In this document: positions 26,605 to 36,016 of the stretch, in pieces
How positions within the stretch are numbered: position 1 is the stretch's first letter
Layout of the letters: every line of letters begins with the position of its first letter
Made by a program: the position numbers and the translations under genes
From: JANNBN01 sp031385545
GTDB taxonomy: Bacteria; Actinomycetota; Acidimicrobiia; Acidimicrobiales; JANYDT01
Assembly (NCBI GenBank): GCA_031385545.1
Contig: JANNBN010000140.1
Coordinates: forward strand, 68,166 to 132,165
DNA: 64,000 nt
Direction of reading: 5' to 3'
The notes under the pieces: generated by a model
The model's input: only the letters and a program-made list of their open reading frames with translations
What the model was told of the DNA's origin: nothing
Databases searched by the model: none

Positions 26605-27771
26605 TCAATGCGTTCGTATGTTCGCTGCCAATCCGGATGACAGGAGCGATGACGCGTCGGCGACCATCTCGGCCAAGACTTCGCCCGCGGGGCGGACGGA
26701 CTTTACCAACCCGCTGACCTGACCGGCGGCGAGCATCGAATAGTCGGAATGCCCCGAAGCCTCGGCACCACGCAGGAGCGGAGCAATAAGCGCGCTTTGC
26801 ATTCCCATCGGCAACGCCTTGATGCCTGACTCCTCCCATGCATCGATGAGCGGGTTGGTGATGTTGCGCATGGTCTTGCCCGAGTACAGCCGGGTGACCT
26901 TCGTGCTTTCGTCGTTCGCCGCCACGATCCGCGCCTTGCGAGCAGCGTCTTGCGCCGCCTCGTCGGTTGCGATGAACACCGTGCCACACCAGGCGCCGGC
27001 ACAGCCCATCGCAAGCACAGCAGCAAGCCCGCGGCCGTCGCCGATACCTCCGGCGGCGATGACCGGTGTGTCGCCGGCGACATCGAGCACTTGCGGCAGG
27101 AGCGCCATCGTTCCGATCCGGCCGGTATGCCCGCCGGCCTCGCTGCCCTGGGCGACAACTGCGTCGACACCGGCGGCCAGGACCCGCCGCGCAGCCTTCA
27201 CGTTGCCGACGAGCGAAATAACGATGGTGCCCGCATCACGCAACTGCGCCATGAACGGTGCGGGGTCCCCCAACCCGGTTGCAAGCACGGGCACACCCAT
27301 CCCGACGATCACATCGATCTGGCGCTGTGGGTCGAACAGCGCTGCAGCCATGCCGATGTCTTCTGCCTTGCGCTCGGGTCGTTGGGTGACGGGAAGGTCC
27401 AGCTGCTGGCGGAGTTCCTCGACCGCTGCCCTGTGCCCTTCGGGGATGAGCGACGACACTGTTGTGCCCGTCGGCAGCAAGGTCGGCGACGCCGACTTCG
27501 GGCCGAGCACCGGCAGCAGGATGTCAACACCGAACGGCTTGTCCGTGAGCTCGCGGATGCGAGTGATTGCCGCTTCCATCTCGTCCGGCCCGTACCCGGT
27601 GCCACCGAGAACCCCGAGGCCACCGGCATTGGAAATTGCGGCGACCAGCTCGGGACCGGCGACGCCGTGGTTGGACTCGCCGACGGTCGGCCCCATGCCG
27701 GCCAGCAGCACAGGGTATTCGATACCGAACAGATCACAGATGCGGGTGTGCAGGACAGGTCTGGCAGCCAT
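26605..27771 (-). CDS. Nitronate monooxygenase / 2-nitropropane dioxygenase family protein
   Basis: A 388-residue FMN-dependent TIM-barrel enzyme. Visible motifs: CDLFGIEYPVLLAGMGP, ISNAGGLGVLGG, the VVAQGSEAGGHTG segment carrying the catalytic His region, and PVIAAGGIGDGRGLAAVLAMGCAGAWCGTVF for FMN phosphate binding. Members oxidise alkyl nitronates or act as related FMN reductases. Start ATG at 27771. It lies 50 bases past the start side of the D-aminoacylase gene's stop and on the same strand. Confidence 0.9.
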   Translation of the reverse strand: MAARPVLHTRICDLFGIEYPVLLAGMGPTVGESNHGVAGPELVAAISNAGGLGVLGGTGYGPDEMEAAITRIRELTDKPFGVDILLPVLGPKSASPTLLPTGTTVSSLIPEGHRAAVEELRQQLDLPVTQRPERKAEDIGMAAALFDPQRQIDVIVGMGVPVLATGLGDPAPFMAQLRDAGTIVISLVGNVKAARRVLAAGVDAVVAQGSEAGGHTGRIGTMALLPQVLDVAGDTPVIAAGGIGDGRGLAAVLAMGCAGAWCGTVFIATDEAAQDAARKARIVAANDESTKVTRLYSGKTMRNITNPLIDAWEESGIKALPMGMQSALIAPLLRGAEASGHSDYSMLAAGQVSGLVKSVRPAGEVLAEMVADASSLLSSGLAANIRTH

Positions 27772-27820
27772 GCACGCCAACATAGGAGCCGACGACCGGC
27801 CACCGCCACTGCAGGTGTGT

Positions 27821-29539
27821 CTACGGCGCTGCTTGGCCGCCACGCACGACTCGGCCAGGGGTTTCGCCGGTGGCGTGTCCGTCGGTCATGATCTCCACGC
27901 CGTGCACGAACGTGTTGCGGTACCCGGCGGCGCGCTGCAGGAGACGGCGGCCACCAGCGGGGAGGTCGTGATGGATCTCGGGATGGAACAGCCGCAGTGC
28001 GTCGAAGTCGATCAGGTTGAGATCGGCACGGTATCCCGGCGCCACCACCCCACGATCCAGCAGCCCGACCGTTTGCGCCGTGAGCATCGTCTGTTTCGCT
28101 ACGAGCATCTCGATCGGTATGCGCCCATAGGGTCTGTCACGACCCCACCACTGGAGCATGGTTGTCGGAAAGCTGACGTCGCAGATCGTGCCGACATGAG
28201 CTCCACCGTCGCTGAGGCCAGCCACGGAAGCAGGATGCGAGATCATCTCGCCGACGGCATCGAGGTTGCCCGACACGAAGTTGAGGGCCGGCATATACAG
28301 CAGCGCACGGCCACCGTTCTCCAGGAGCCAGTCGTATGCCAACTCGGCTGCGTCGACACCCATTCGCGCGGCGGTTGCTTCGATGGAGTCGTGCGCCGCC
28401 GGCTCGTACTGCGGGTTGTCGCCAAGGCGGAACATGTACCGGAACCGCTCGATGGCTGCGCTGCCCAACGGGCCGTTGCGGTCTGTGGTGCGGCCCTCGA
28501 TGATGGCGCGACGGAGTTCCGGAACCGCCATCAGCGACACCCGCTCGGCAAGCGGAAGCGCGGCGATCTCCTGGTACGCAGGGCTGTACATGAACGGGTT
28601 GAGGGTTCCTTCAAGACCGAACAGCAGACCGATGGCCCGAGCACCGACCTGGGCGCGCATGGTGACCCCCGCCCTGGTCGCTTCGGCGAAGCTGTCCAGG
28701 ATCACGCGCCAGTCATCAGGTGCCCGCACGGACTGGGCGACCGATACCGAGATGGGCCGCCCCGATTCTGCCGCCATCCGCCGGAACAGCATCACCTCGG
28801 CATCGCGGTCGAAGAAGTCGCTGACGGCCTGCAGCACTCCCCCGCCGGCATCGGCAAGGCCCATTGCGATACCGACCAACTCCTCGACCTCGGCCTTCAG
28901 CGTCGGCGTCGGTTCGCCAAGGCTGCTCTTGTGGTTGATGGTGCGCGAGGTGGAGAACCCGAGCGCTCCTGCCCGCATGGCATCGGCCGCGAACGATCGC
29001 ATGCTCGCGATGTCGTCGGCGGTGGCAGGTTCCTGTCTCGCACCCCGCTCGCCCATCACATGCAGTCGCAGGGCAGCGTGCGGAAGCTGCGTGCCGAGGT
29101 CGATGTCGCGCGGGCGACGGTCGAGATAGTCAAGATATTCGCCGAACGTCTGCCACTCCCACGTGAGCCCCTCGTGCAGCGCCGTGCCGGGGATGTCCTC
29201 GACGCCTTCCATCAGCTGGACGAGGCGGTCCCGGTTGTGTTCGAAGACGGGGGCGAACCCAACCCCGCAGTTGCCCATCACCACGGTGGTGACACCGTGC
29301 CAGCTCGACGGAGCCAGGGCCGAGTCCCATGTGGCCTGCCCGTCGTAGTGCGTGTGGATGTCGACGAACCCCGGCGTGAGCATCAGCCCTTCGGCGTCGA
29401 TGACACGCGTTGCAGCGCCCGAGACCGCTCCGACTTCGGTGATCACACCAGCGGTGACGGCGACATCTGCAGCACGTGGCGGGGCCCCGGTGCCATCGAC
29501 CAGCGTCGCACCGCGGATGATCAGGTCGTGTTCAGCCAT
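27821..29539 (-). CDS. N-acyl-D-amino-acid deacylase / D-aminoacylase family amidohydrolase
   Basis: A 572-residue metal-dependent hydrolase of amidohydrolase family 3. The metal-binding motif is GFVDIHTHYDGQ near residue 65, then MGNCGVGFAP with the conserved Cys, GALGFSTSR, and LSDGGAHVG with the catalytic Asp, ending with the small beta-sandwich domain (GVVAPGYRADLNLIDFDALR, then NTFVHGVEI). Substrate could be an N-acyl-D-amino acid or another cyclic amide. An ATG at 29539 with family-typical MAEHDLIIRGATLVDGTG fixes the start. Confidence 0.92.
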   Translation of the reverse strand: MAEHDLIIRGATLVDGTGAPPRAADVAVTAGVITEVGAVSGAATRVIDAEGLMLTPGFVDIHTHYDGQATWDSALAPSSWHGVTTVVMGNCGVGFAPVFEHNRDRLVQLMEGVEDIPGTALHEGLTWEWQTFGEYLDYLDRRPRDIDLGTQLPHAALRLHVMGERGARQEPATADDIASMRSFAADAMRAGALGFSTSRTINHKSSLGEPTPTLKAEVEELVGIAMGLADAGGGVLQAVSDFFDRDAEVMLFRRMAAESGRPISVSVAQSVRAPDDWRVILDSFAEATRAGVTMRAQVGARAIGLLFGLEGTLNPFMYSPAYQEIAALPLAERVSLMAVPELRRAIIEGRTTDRNGPLGSAAIERFRYMFRLGDNPQYEPAAHDSIEATAARMGVDAAELAYDWLLENGGRALLYMPALNFVSGNLDAVGEMISHPASVAGLSDGGAHVGTICDVSFPTTMLQWWGRDRPYGRIPIEMLVAKQTMLTAQTVGLLDRGVVAPGYRADLNLIDFDALRLFHPEIHHDLPAGGRRLLQRAAGYRNTFVHGVEIMTDGHATGETPGRVVRGGQAAP

Positions 29540-29677
29540 CGGAAGGCTCCGTTCTGCGTGTTCGGTTCCCGGCGTCCAAATCCTACGTAGGCCGATCAGT
29601 TCGAAGACTACCCAGCACCACGCCCACAAACGCGCCCCGGGCGGAGAAGGCTGCGGGTGGGCGGGTAAGTTGATCCC

Positions 29678-30424
29678 ATGCGTCTCGTGACGTGGAACCT
29701 CAACGGCCTCGAAGACGCCCACATCGACGACCGCACCGAGGCCGCCGTCTTCACCATCATCCTTGGCGCGCGTTTGGATCAGCTGCACGCCGGCACAGGA
29801 GCTGCGGCGCCGCCGGACGTGATCGTGCTGCAAGAGGTGACCAAGCGAATGCTGGCGGCAAGCATTGCCTGCCACCTCCCAGCCGGTGGCTACTCGGTGA
29901 TACCCCCCGAAGCACCGGACCGCGAAGTGTTTGAAGTACTTGCGTTCCGATCGACGGTGAAATTCGTCGATTACAACCTGGTGCCGTTGGTGGCCAGCAA
30001 CTACGGCCGGCTGTTGCACACACTGGACCTCGCCACCGACGGCGGCGCTGCGCTGCGCGTCCTCACCGCTCACTTCGACAGCGGCACGGACAGCGCGAAG
30101 ATCCGCACAGCTCAGCTGCATCAGGTTGGCAATGCGATCACATCCACTGCATTGTTCGCAGGCGACGCCAACCTGCGCGAAGCCGAATGGGAGGCAGTGC
30201 GGTCCGACGTCCAGATGCGCGATGCGTGGGAGCTGCTCGGCCGGCCGGCCGACACACGCGTCACCTGGGCACGAGATGAATACAAAGCCAGGTTCGACCG
30301 TGTGTTCGTCGGGTCAGCCGTTCGCCCCACTACTCTGCGCGCATACGGACGTGACCCGCTGCCCGGGACGGGCACACTCATTTCGGACCACGTCGGTCTG
30401 GCGGTCGACTTCGCCCTCACCTGA
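29678..30424 (+). CDS. Endonuclease/exonuclease/phosphatase (EEP) family protein
   Basis: A 248-residue EEP-fold phosphodiesterase. Motifs: MRLVTWNLNGL (metal-binding Asn), VIVLQEVT (catalytic Glu), RVLTAHFDSG, FAGDANLRE (Asp and Asn of the active site) and ISDHVGLAV (catalytic Asp-His). The TWNLNGL and GDANLRE forms recall the TDP2-like branch. No signal peptide. Divergent from the D-aminoacylase gene. Confidence 0.88.
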   Translation: MRLVTWNLNGLEDAHIDDRTEAAVFTIILGARLDQLHAGTGAAAPPDVIVLQEVTKRMLAASIACHLPAGGYSVIPPEAPDREVFEVLAFRSTVKFVDYNLVPLVASNYGRLLHTLDLATDGGAALRVLTAHFDSGTDSAKIRTAQLHQVGNAITSTALFAGDANLREAEWEAVRSDVQMRDAWELLGRPADTRVTWARDEYKARFDRVFVGSAVRPTTLRAYGRDPLPGTGTLISDHVGLAVDFALT

Positions 30425-30460
30425 CCCACCGGGAAACCGCGCACCGGTGTGGGAATCTGT

Positions 30461-31654
30461 TCAGTGCAGCAGATGGCTCGCCTGGTTCATGACGTTGACG
30501 CAGCCGATGATCGCTGCAGCGAATACGACGTTTCGGACAGCGAGCTTCGCGAGCAGCGCGTCCGCCAGCCCGGCACCATGGCTGATGGTTCCTGCCTGCG
30601 CGGCACCGACGTACAGGTGGCTCGGGCCATGTGAACTCTCCAGTCGTGAACCCAATTGCGGGCGTGAACCCGACCGCAGCCGTGAGCCCAACCGGAACGA
30701 GGTCAACACCGAGGCTGCCACGAGACCCATCTTCAACGCCAACGCGCCCACATAGAGCCGGCCGACGTTCGTGCTGGTGACCGTTCCGTCGAACAGCCCG
30801 TCGGGAGCTGACCGCCGAAGGTTGGCAAGGCCCGTGATGACCACGACTGCGAGGCCACCGCCTGCGAGCAACGAATACCGGGGTGTGATCCAGGCGAGCA
30901 GTCTCGACCCGAACGCGCTGTTTCCTGCGCGGCCGGCAAGTGCGACCGATCCGACCGCCAAGAGCCATGACGCCACACCAAGCAGATGAAGCAGGGCAAA
31001 CCCGACTTCTTCGGCCAACCCGTTCACGGTAGCCGACGCGTACAGCGCAGCCGATGTGTTCAGAGCATGGTCGGCGAAACCGACGCCCGCCGCGGTGTGG
31101 CCATCACCGAGCACAACGGCGGTGCCATTCTGCGCAGCCGTCAGCCGAGCGCCGAGGTTCGGTGAGATCGCTTGGAGCGCTTGCCGGGACGGGGTGTTGT
31201 GAGCAGCAACTGGCTCGGCCACGCCTGTGATGTTCTCACTTCCTAGGTGCACATATTGCGATGGCGCGTGGACACGGACGACAACCACCCAGGGGCCTGG
31301 TGCAGGGTAGGCCACCGTTGCCTGGGTGGCGGTGGCGCTGATCGCAGTCATCGGCTTGGTTGCAACCCGGACATCGGGGTCGCCCGACAATCCGCCGATG
31401 TCGAGCACAGCATCCTTCACCGGGCGCCCCAAGGTGTCGAACACCGTGGCCCGGTACATGCGCGTCGGTCCACTGTCGGCTGTGGTGAGCACCACCTTGT
31501 TCACCACAACGGGGATGGCACGCGACTCGTCGCCTGCACTGGCTCCGTTGTCAGAGGCAGCAGCGACTGCCTGCCCTGACCAGCCGAGCAAGAAGATGCC
31601 GGCCATGGCCAGGACAGCCCCGGCGAAAAGCAAGAGGCGAAGACGAAGACTCAC
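30461..31654 (-). CDS. Membrane protein with YtkA-like extracytoplasmic domain and CopD-like helices
   Basis: A 397-residue protein. An N-terminal signal or anchor (LRLLLFAGAVLAMAGIFLLGW) is followed by an Ig-like exported region (VLTTADSGPTRMYRATVFDTLGRPVKDAVLDIGG), then at about residue 220 a membrane part that opens LLHLLGVASWLLAVGSVAL, like CopD-family proteins. A GTG at 31654 overlaps the multicopper oxidase stop codon (GTGA), so they are co-translated; a role in copper supply or redox coupling to that oxidase is an inference from position and topology. Confidence 0.72.
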   Translation of the reverse strand: MSLRLRLLLFAGAVLAMAGIFLLGWSGQAVAAASDNGASAGDESRAIPVVVNKVVLTTADSGPTRMYRATVFDTLGRPVKDAVLDIGGLSGDPDVRVATKPMTAISATATQATVAYPAPGPWVVVVRVHAPSQYVHLGSENITGVAEPVAAHNTPSRQALQAISPNLGARLTAAQNGTAVVLGDGHTAAGVGFADHALNTSAALYASATVNGLAEEVGFALLHLLGVASWLLAVGSVALAGRAGNSAFGSRLLAWITPRYSLLAGGGLAVVVITGLANLRRSAPDGLFDGTVTSTNVGRLYVGALALKMGLVAASVLTSFRLGSRLRSGSRPQLGSRLESSHGPSHLYVGAAQAGTISHGAGLADALLAKLAVRNVVFAAAIIGCVNVMNQASHLLH

Positions 31655-33141
31655 GGTTTCACCACCCACACGGTGGTCATCCCATGGAGCCCGGCATCAC
31701 TTTCCGCATGCGTGAGGATGTGGCAGTGGAATGCCCACACCCCCGGGTATTTGTTCGTCACGATGACGTCGTAGCGCTCACCGGGAGCGATGTTGAGGGT
31801 GTCGACGACCATTGGAGTGGTGAGGAAGTTTCCGTCCTTGGCAATCACCGTCATCGGGTGGCCGTGAAGGTGCATCGGGTGGATGATCAGGCCTTCGTTC
31901 ATGAACCGCACCAGTGTCCGCTCGCCGACTTTCGCCACGATCGGCAGCGTTGCTGGGAACCCCTTCCCGTTGATGCCGAACCCGAGCGGGCCGTCGGTGA
32001 GCACCTCGGTGTACTCCTTGTCGTGTGCCGCCGATGCCGGGATGGGCGTTGACGTACATTCCACGATCAGCGCACCGAGCAGGCCGAGCGGCACCTGAGC
32101 GTCGGCGGCGTGGTGCGAGTGATACATGTGCGAGCCGCAGTTGATCGGCGTCAGTGTGTACTCGTACGTCGCTCCGGGGATCACCGGGTCCTGCGTCACG
32201 AACGTCACGCCATCCTGCTTGTTGTCGGCCACCTCCAGACCGTGCCAATGGATAGACGTCGACTCGGGCAGTTCGTTCTTCAGCCGCACCTTCACCGTTT
32301 CACCCTGTTTGATCCGAATCTCAGGTCCCGGCACAGTCCCGTTGTAGGTCCACGCCTCATACGTGGTGCCGGGAGCCACCTCCCACTGCACGACTTTGGC
32401 GGTGAGCTCGTAGACCGGGACACCGTTCTCGATCTTCGGGGCCAGCGGCTGATTGCCGATCCCTTTCGTCGCTGCGGGCGGGCCGGCCAGAAAGTCTTGA
32501 ACGACCTTCTGGTGCGCGTCGTCGACGGCCTTCCAGTCGAGCTGGCCACCGGTGCCCGAATCCGCTTCACCTGCGCCCGATTCGTTGGTTGGCGTAGCGG
32601 TATCAGTGCCGGCAGCGGTGACCGTGAACGATGCGACCATGCCGAGGTCCTTGTGCCCAGCGATGTCGCAGAAGACCTCGAACGTGCCAGCTTCCAAGTT
32701 GGCGGTATCGATGGTCTGCACCTGGTTCTTCTTGAGTTTCTTCGACACGAAGAGCCCCTTGATACCCACGTCGTGCAGGGTTGCCGCAGTGTTGCGTATC
32801 TCCCACCTGACCGGCCCGGCGGGAATGCTCGCAGGCGAGAGCCTGATCGCGTAGTCGGTCAACGTGACCTTCACCAGGGTCGGGCCCGAGGCGGTCGGCG
32901 CAGCAGAGACGGCACCGCCGTCGACGGTCGCCACCCGGTTGCCGGACACCACCAACGCGATGACAGCCACACCCACGGCGAGGAACGCCAGCGGCGTCGC
33001 TACCAGTCCGAACCAGTCGAGTTCACGGCCGGGGTCACGCCGACCGGGACGCCGTGTCCTGATCCCGTCGGACACGGGTTCGGCCGGGTGCGTCTGGAGC
33101 GGATCGTGTTCCAAGGGGTCGTGTTCGAGCGTGTCGCTCAT
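31651..33141 (-). CDS. Multicopper oxidase fused to an N-terminal cupredoxin domain
   Basis: A 496-residue, membrane-anchored oxidase. Residues 1-40 are His/Asp/Glu/Arg-rich, a membrane helix is at about 45-70, then a cupredoxin domain with type 1 copper ligands in FEVFCDIAGHKDLGM. The oxidase domains follow: SIHWHGLE, MYHSHHA, HPMHLHGH and FHCHILTHAESDAGLHGM, which supply the type 2/type 3 cluster and a type 1 site with Cys, His and Met. The family oxidises metals, phenols or small electron donors with reduction of oxygen; nitrite reductase activity is less likely because the trinuclear histidines are present. Coupled to the USP gene upstream (ATGA) and the membrane protein downstream (GTGA). 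Confidence 0.88.
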   Translation of the reverse strand: MSDTLEHDPLEHDPLQTHPAEPVSDGIRTRRPGRRDPGRELDWFGLVATPLAFLAVGVAVIALVVSGNRVATVDGGAVSAAPTASGPTLVKVTLTDYAIRLSPASIPAGPVRWEIRNTAATLHDVGIKGLFVSKKLKKNQVQTIDTANLEAGTFEVFCDIAGHKDLGMVASFTVTAAGTDTATPTNESGAGEADSGTGGQLDWKAVDDAHQKVVQDFLAGPPAATKGIGNQPLAPKIENGVPVYELTAKVVQWEVAPGTTYEAWTYNGTVPGPEIRIKQGETVKVRLKNELPESTSIHWHGLEVADNKQDGVTFVTQDPVIPGATYEYTLTPINCGSHMYHSHHAADAQVPLGLLGALIVECTSTPIPASAAHDKEYTEVLTDGPLGFGINGKGFPATLPIVAKVGERTLVRFMNEGLIIHPMHLHGHPMTVIAKDGNFLTTPMVVDTLNIAPGERYDVIVTNKYPGVWAFHCHILTHAESDAGLHGMTTVWVVKP

Positions 33142-33689
33142 CGGACGACGACCACCGTCGTCGACGCGTGGTGGACCACCTGGGTCGACACCGACCCGAG
33201 GATGAGACCGAGGAACCCACCATGGCCACGAGCTCCGACGACGATCATTTGCGCCCGCTCCCCCGCCTTGATCAGCGCAGAGCCGGGCGAGTCGCACACG
33301 ATGAAGGCTTTGATCGCAGCCCGCTCCGCATCGCCAGGAACGGCGTCACGCAACGCCGTATCCAGAGCGGTGCGGTGCATCTGCTCGTACTCGTCGGCAC
33401 CGACCACGTACCCGACCACGTCAACACCGGCTGAATACGGATAGGACCACGCGTACACGACGGTGACTTCGGTGCCGCGCAGCTTCGCCTCCTGGACTGC
33501 CCAACGCAGCGCAGTCGTCGAGCCTTTCGAACCGTCGATCCCAACGACGATGCCAGACGTGAGGCCCGAATCGGTGCCGGACCCGGTAGCAGATTGGGTG
33601 CCGGGGGAATCGCTCGGCCGATCCGCAGTTGCGGTGGTGTCGACGTTGTCCACGGTGTCTTTGGTGTCTTTGGTGTCTTTGGTGTCCAT
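33138..33689 (-). CDS. Universal stress protein (UspA fold) with Asp-Thr-Lys repeat leader
   Basis: A 183-residue protein. The first 45 residues are a low-complexity leader beginning MDTKDTKDTKDTVDN, coded by three 9-bp repeats (33654-33680). The USP domain then opens SGIVVGIDGSKGSTTALRWAVQEA and ends with IVVGARGHGGFLGLILGSVSTQVVHHA, the G-2x-G-9x-G-S/T ATP-binding signature. First gene of a USP-multicopper oxidase-membrane protein operon. A DosR-like box lies 85 bp upstream at 33774. Confidence 0.9.
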   Translation of the reverse strand: MDTKDTKDTKDTVDNVDTTATADRPSDSPGTQSATGSGTDSGLTSGIVVGIDGSKGSTTALRWAVQEAKLRGTEVTVVYAWSYPYSAGVDVVGYVVGADEYEQMHRTALDTALRDAVPGDAERAAIKAFIVCDSPGSALIKAGERAQMIVVGARGHGGFLGLILGSVSTQVVHHASTTVVVVR

Positions 33690-33773
33690 GATGTCCAGTT
33701 GCTCCCTCTTCGATGTTCGGTCCCGACCACTGGTCGGGGTGGATGCATCGTGCGGGCAGTCACATCGGCTCGG

Positions 33774-33792
33774 GGAGGGTCGAAGGTCCTGA
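33774..33792 (-). promoter_or_regulatory. DosR-like box 4, upstream of the USP-multicopper oxidase operon
   Basis: On the minus strand the site reads TCAGGACCTTCGACCCTCC. It matches the shared core RGGMCSWWCGGCMC at 13 of 14 positions and its first eight bases are identical to those of the box at 39987. Confidence 0.6.
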
Positions 33793-33825
33793 CGGAGCAG
33801 CCGGAGGTCCCGTTGGGGAATCGAA

Positions 33826-33864
33826 CCGCGGGATTGGACCGCGGGATTGGACCGCGGGATTGGA
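33826..33864. repeat. 13-bp tandem repeat abutting the histidine kinase stop codon
   Basis: Three perfect units of CCGCGGGATTGGA at 33826, 33839 and 33852; the kinase stop codon (minus strand) begins at the very next bases, 33865-33867. Confidence 0.92.
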
Positions 33865-35838
33865 TCAGCTGTTGATCGGGACGACCCAACGCAGCGATGT
33901 TCCACTGCCCTGATCGACCACCCGGACCTCGGCACGACCGCCGAACATCGCCGCACGGGCCGTGACGTTTCTCGTACCCGACCCCGCTTGGGTCGACGCG
34001 TCGATGCCGACACCGTTGTCATCGATAGAAACCGCCAGGCGGCCATCGGCAACTCGAACCCGTACCTGGGCCGAAGAGGCGTGCGCGTGGCGGGCCACGT
34101 TGGACAATCCCTCGCGCAGCACGCCGAGCAGATGATCATGCAACCGAGCCGGAACGGTGTCCAATGCCCCATCGAGGTCCACGTCCGGCGAGAACCCGAG
34201 GGCCCGGGCTGCCTCGCCGACGCACTCGTTCACGAGTTGTGTCAGCGTGGCACGGCCCGGCTGCTGCGTGTGCAGGTCGAACACCACCGCGCGAACCTTT
34301 TTGATGGTCGCATCGATCTGGTCGACGACCTCGTTGAGCCCTTGTGTTGCGGTCGGATCGGTAACCCGCGGCAGCGCAGCGGAGATGCGCATCCCGGCTG
34401 CGAACAGCTCTTGGATCACGGTGTCGTGGAGGTCACGCGCAATCCGCTCACGGTCGTCGAGCACCCGGACCCGGGTCTCGGCGGCCCGCCCCTGGGCAGC
34501 GGCCAGCGCAAGCGCCATGCGCGTTGCGAACGTGTCGAGTGTGGCGCGCGACTCAGATGAAAAGCTCGCTGAACCCAGTCCGCGTGCAACCACCAGGATA
34601 CCGGTTGACTGATTTCCGAGCCGCAGCGGGGCGGCGAGGAGATCACCGAATCTTCCCCGGTAGGGCTCGGGAACGATGTCATCGGGGTGGACCGCAACAA
34701 CTCGACCAGCTGTGCGAATCATTTCCACCATCGCCGCGGGCGGGGTGCCGCCGTCTGCGGCGAACATGGTTGCTGTGGGGCCATGGCAGCCGACGAGGTG
34801 ATCGAGGTCCAGCGATTCGTCGCGGATGATCACGACAGCGTCTGCTGCATCGGCGAGCATTGCTGCGACTCGGGCGATGTCGTCGTAGGTGGCCTGCGTG
34901 ATTCCGCTCTGCAGCAACTCGGACACGAGCAAACCGATCTGCGCTTCGAGGTGCCGGGCCCGAGCTTCCGTTTCCTGTTGTGCCCGCTGCGCCGAAATAT
35001 CGACGACGTGGCTGAGCGTGAGAACCGGTTCACCATCGTTGCGCATCCGCACGGTCTGCTCGTTCGTCCACACGAAACGTCCGTCCGAACGTCGGTATCT
35101 GCGGTCGGTTCGCAGAGCCACCTGTCGGCCGTCGGCCATCTGCTGGAGCGCTTCGCCGTCAGTTCGAACATCGTCTGCATGCGTACGATCGCGCAAGTCG
35201 GTGTTGATCAGCGAATCGATGTCGGTGCCCAAGATGGCGGCGAACTGCTCATTGGCACGCCGCACGATCCTGGCGCCCTGCGAATGCACCTCGGTGACCA
35301 CCATGCCAACCGGCGCTCCTTCGAACGCGGAACGGAAGTACTGCTCGCTGATCGCTACTTGGGCGAGCAGCCGGCGACGCTCCCTGTCTGCTTGTCGGCG
35401 TTCGGTGACATCGCGGACACTGACAGCAACGAACGGAAGATCGTCAAGCGTGAGTGGTGCCAGCCCGACTTCTACCGGAATCTCGGAACCGTCGGCGTGC
35501 ATCAGCGACAGTTCCATCGCGCTCCCCATCGGACGGGGCGACGGGTTTGCCACATATCGTGTGCGAAGTGCGACGTGAGCGGCGGCCGACGCCTGTGGCA
35601 CGAGCAGTTCGACCGGCTGCCCGATCATGGCGGTACTCATATGACCACAGAGCGTTTCCATCATTCGGTTCGCGTAGCGGATGATCCCGGTTCGGTCGAC
35701 CAAGACCAGTCCGTCAGGAGCTGACTCCAGCACCGCATTGGCAGTTTCCGCATCGAACCGAACCATCGATGCAGACTGTGTTGAAACGAGCGCATCGTGA
35801 ACCACCGATGCGTCGGCGGATGGATCGTGTTGTGACAC
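33865..35838 (-). CDS. PAS-PAS-GAF histidine kinase (NarL/DevS type)
   Basis: A 657-residue cytoplasmic sensor kinase. Two PAS domains (about residues 30-150 and 165-285), a GAF-like domain (about 310-450) and a HisKA_3 dimerisation domain with the phospho-His in ARDLHDTVIQELF (about residue 471), then an ATPase domain with LREGLSNVARHA, DNGVGI and GSGTRNV. This pairs by family with the NarL-type regulator at 38779. I chose the GTG at 35838 because AGGAGGA lies just upstream; an ATG at 35901 would add 21 residues. PAS/GAF sensors of this group often bind haem or flavin, but no ligand residue can be assigned here. Confidence 0.92.
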   Translation of the reverse strand: MSQHDPSADASVVHDALVSTQSASMVRFDAETANAVLESAPDGLVLVDRTGIIRYANRMMETLCGHMSTAMIGQPVELLVPQASAAAHVALRTRYVANPSPRPMGSAMELSLMHADGSEIPVEVGLAPLTLDDLPFVAVSVRDVTERRQADRERRRLLAQVAISEQYFRSAFEGAPVGMVVTEVHSQGARIVRRANEQFAAILGTDIDSLINTDLRDRTHADDVRTDGEALQQMADGRQVALRTDRRYRRSDGRFVWTNEQTVRMRNDGEPVLTLSHVVDISAQRAQQETEARARHLEAQIGLLVSELLQSGITQATYDDIARVAAMLADAADAVVIIRDESLDLDHLVGCHGPTATMFAADGGTPPAAMVEMIRTAGRVVAVHPDDIVPEPYRGRFGDLLAAPLRLGNQSTGILVVARGLGSASFSSESRATLDTFATRMALALAAAQGRAAETRVRVLDDRERIARDLHDTVIQELFAAGMRISAALPRVTDPTATQGLNEVVDQIDATIKKVRAVVFDLHTQQPGRATLTQLVNECVGEAARALGFSPDVDLDGALDTVPARLHDHLLGVLREGLSNVARHAHASSAQVRVRVADGRLAVSIDDNGVGIDASTQAGSGTRNVTARAAMFGGRAEVRVVDQGSGTSLRWVVPINS

Positions 35839-35908
35839 CACTCCTCCTGATGTGGCACCTGATTTGATACCTGCAAGGCACTGTATGCGCCGACGCTTCA
35901 TTCAACAT

Positions 35909-35927
35909 TCAGGCCCTTCGGCACTGG
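35909..35927 (+). promoter_or_regulatory. DosR-like box 2, between the kinase and a divergent USP gene
   Basis: TCAGGCCCTTCGGCACTGG, a full match to the core RGGMCSWWCGGCMC. It lies 89 bp before the USP start at 36017 and about 70 bp before the kinase start at 35838, so it could serve both. Confidence 0.6.
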
Positions 35928-36016
35928 CGGTACCGGCCCGCACATGCTGAGGTACGGTGCGACAAGCACCGTCGCGCCGTACGTCAGGCCGCAAAGAGGA
36001 TTCGTCAGGAGCAGCC

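Noticed and set aside
26819..29590. A 923-codon open frame on the plus strand
   Set aside because: It runs antisense through the nitronate monooxygenase and D-aminoacylase genes, which have clear motifs; the plus-strand product is Arg/Ser/Pro-rich without any domain.
33731..33755. GC-rich inverted repeat CCCGACC-ACT-GGTCGGG upstream of the USP gene as another DosR-like box
   Set aside because: It is a simple hairpin without the A/T-centred core shared by the five boxes; it may be a terminator remnant of the kinase gene.
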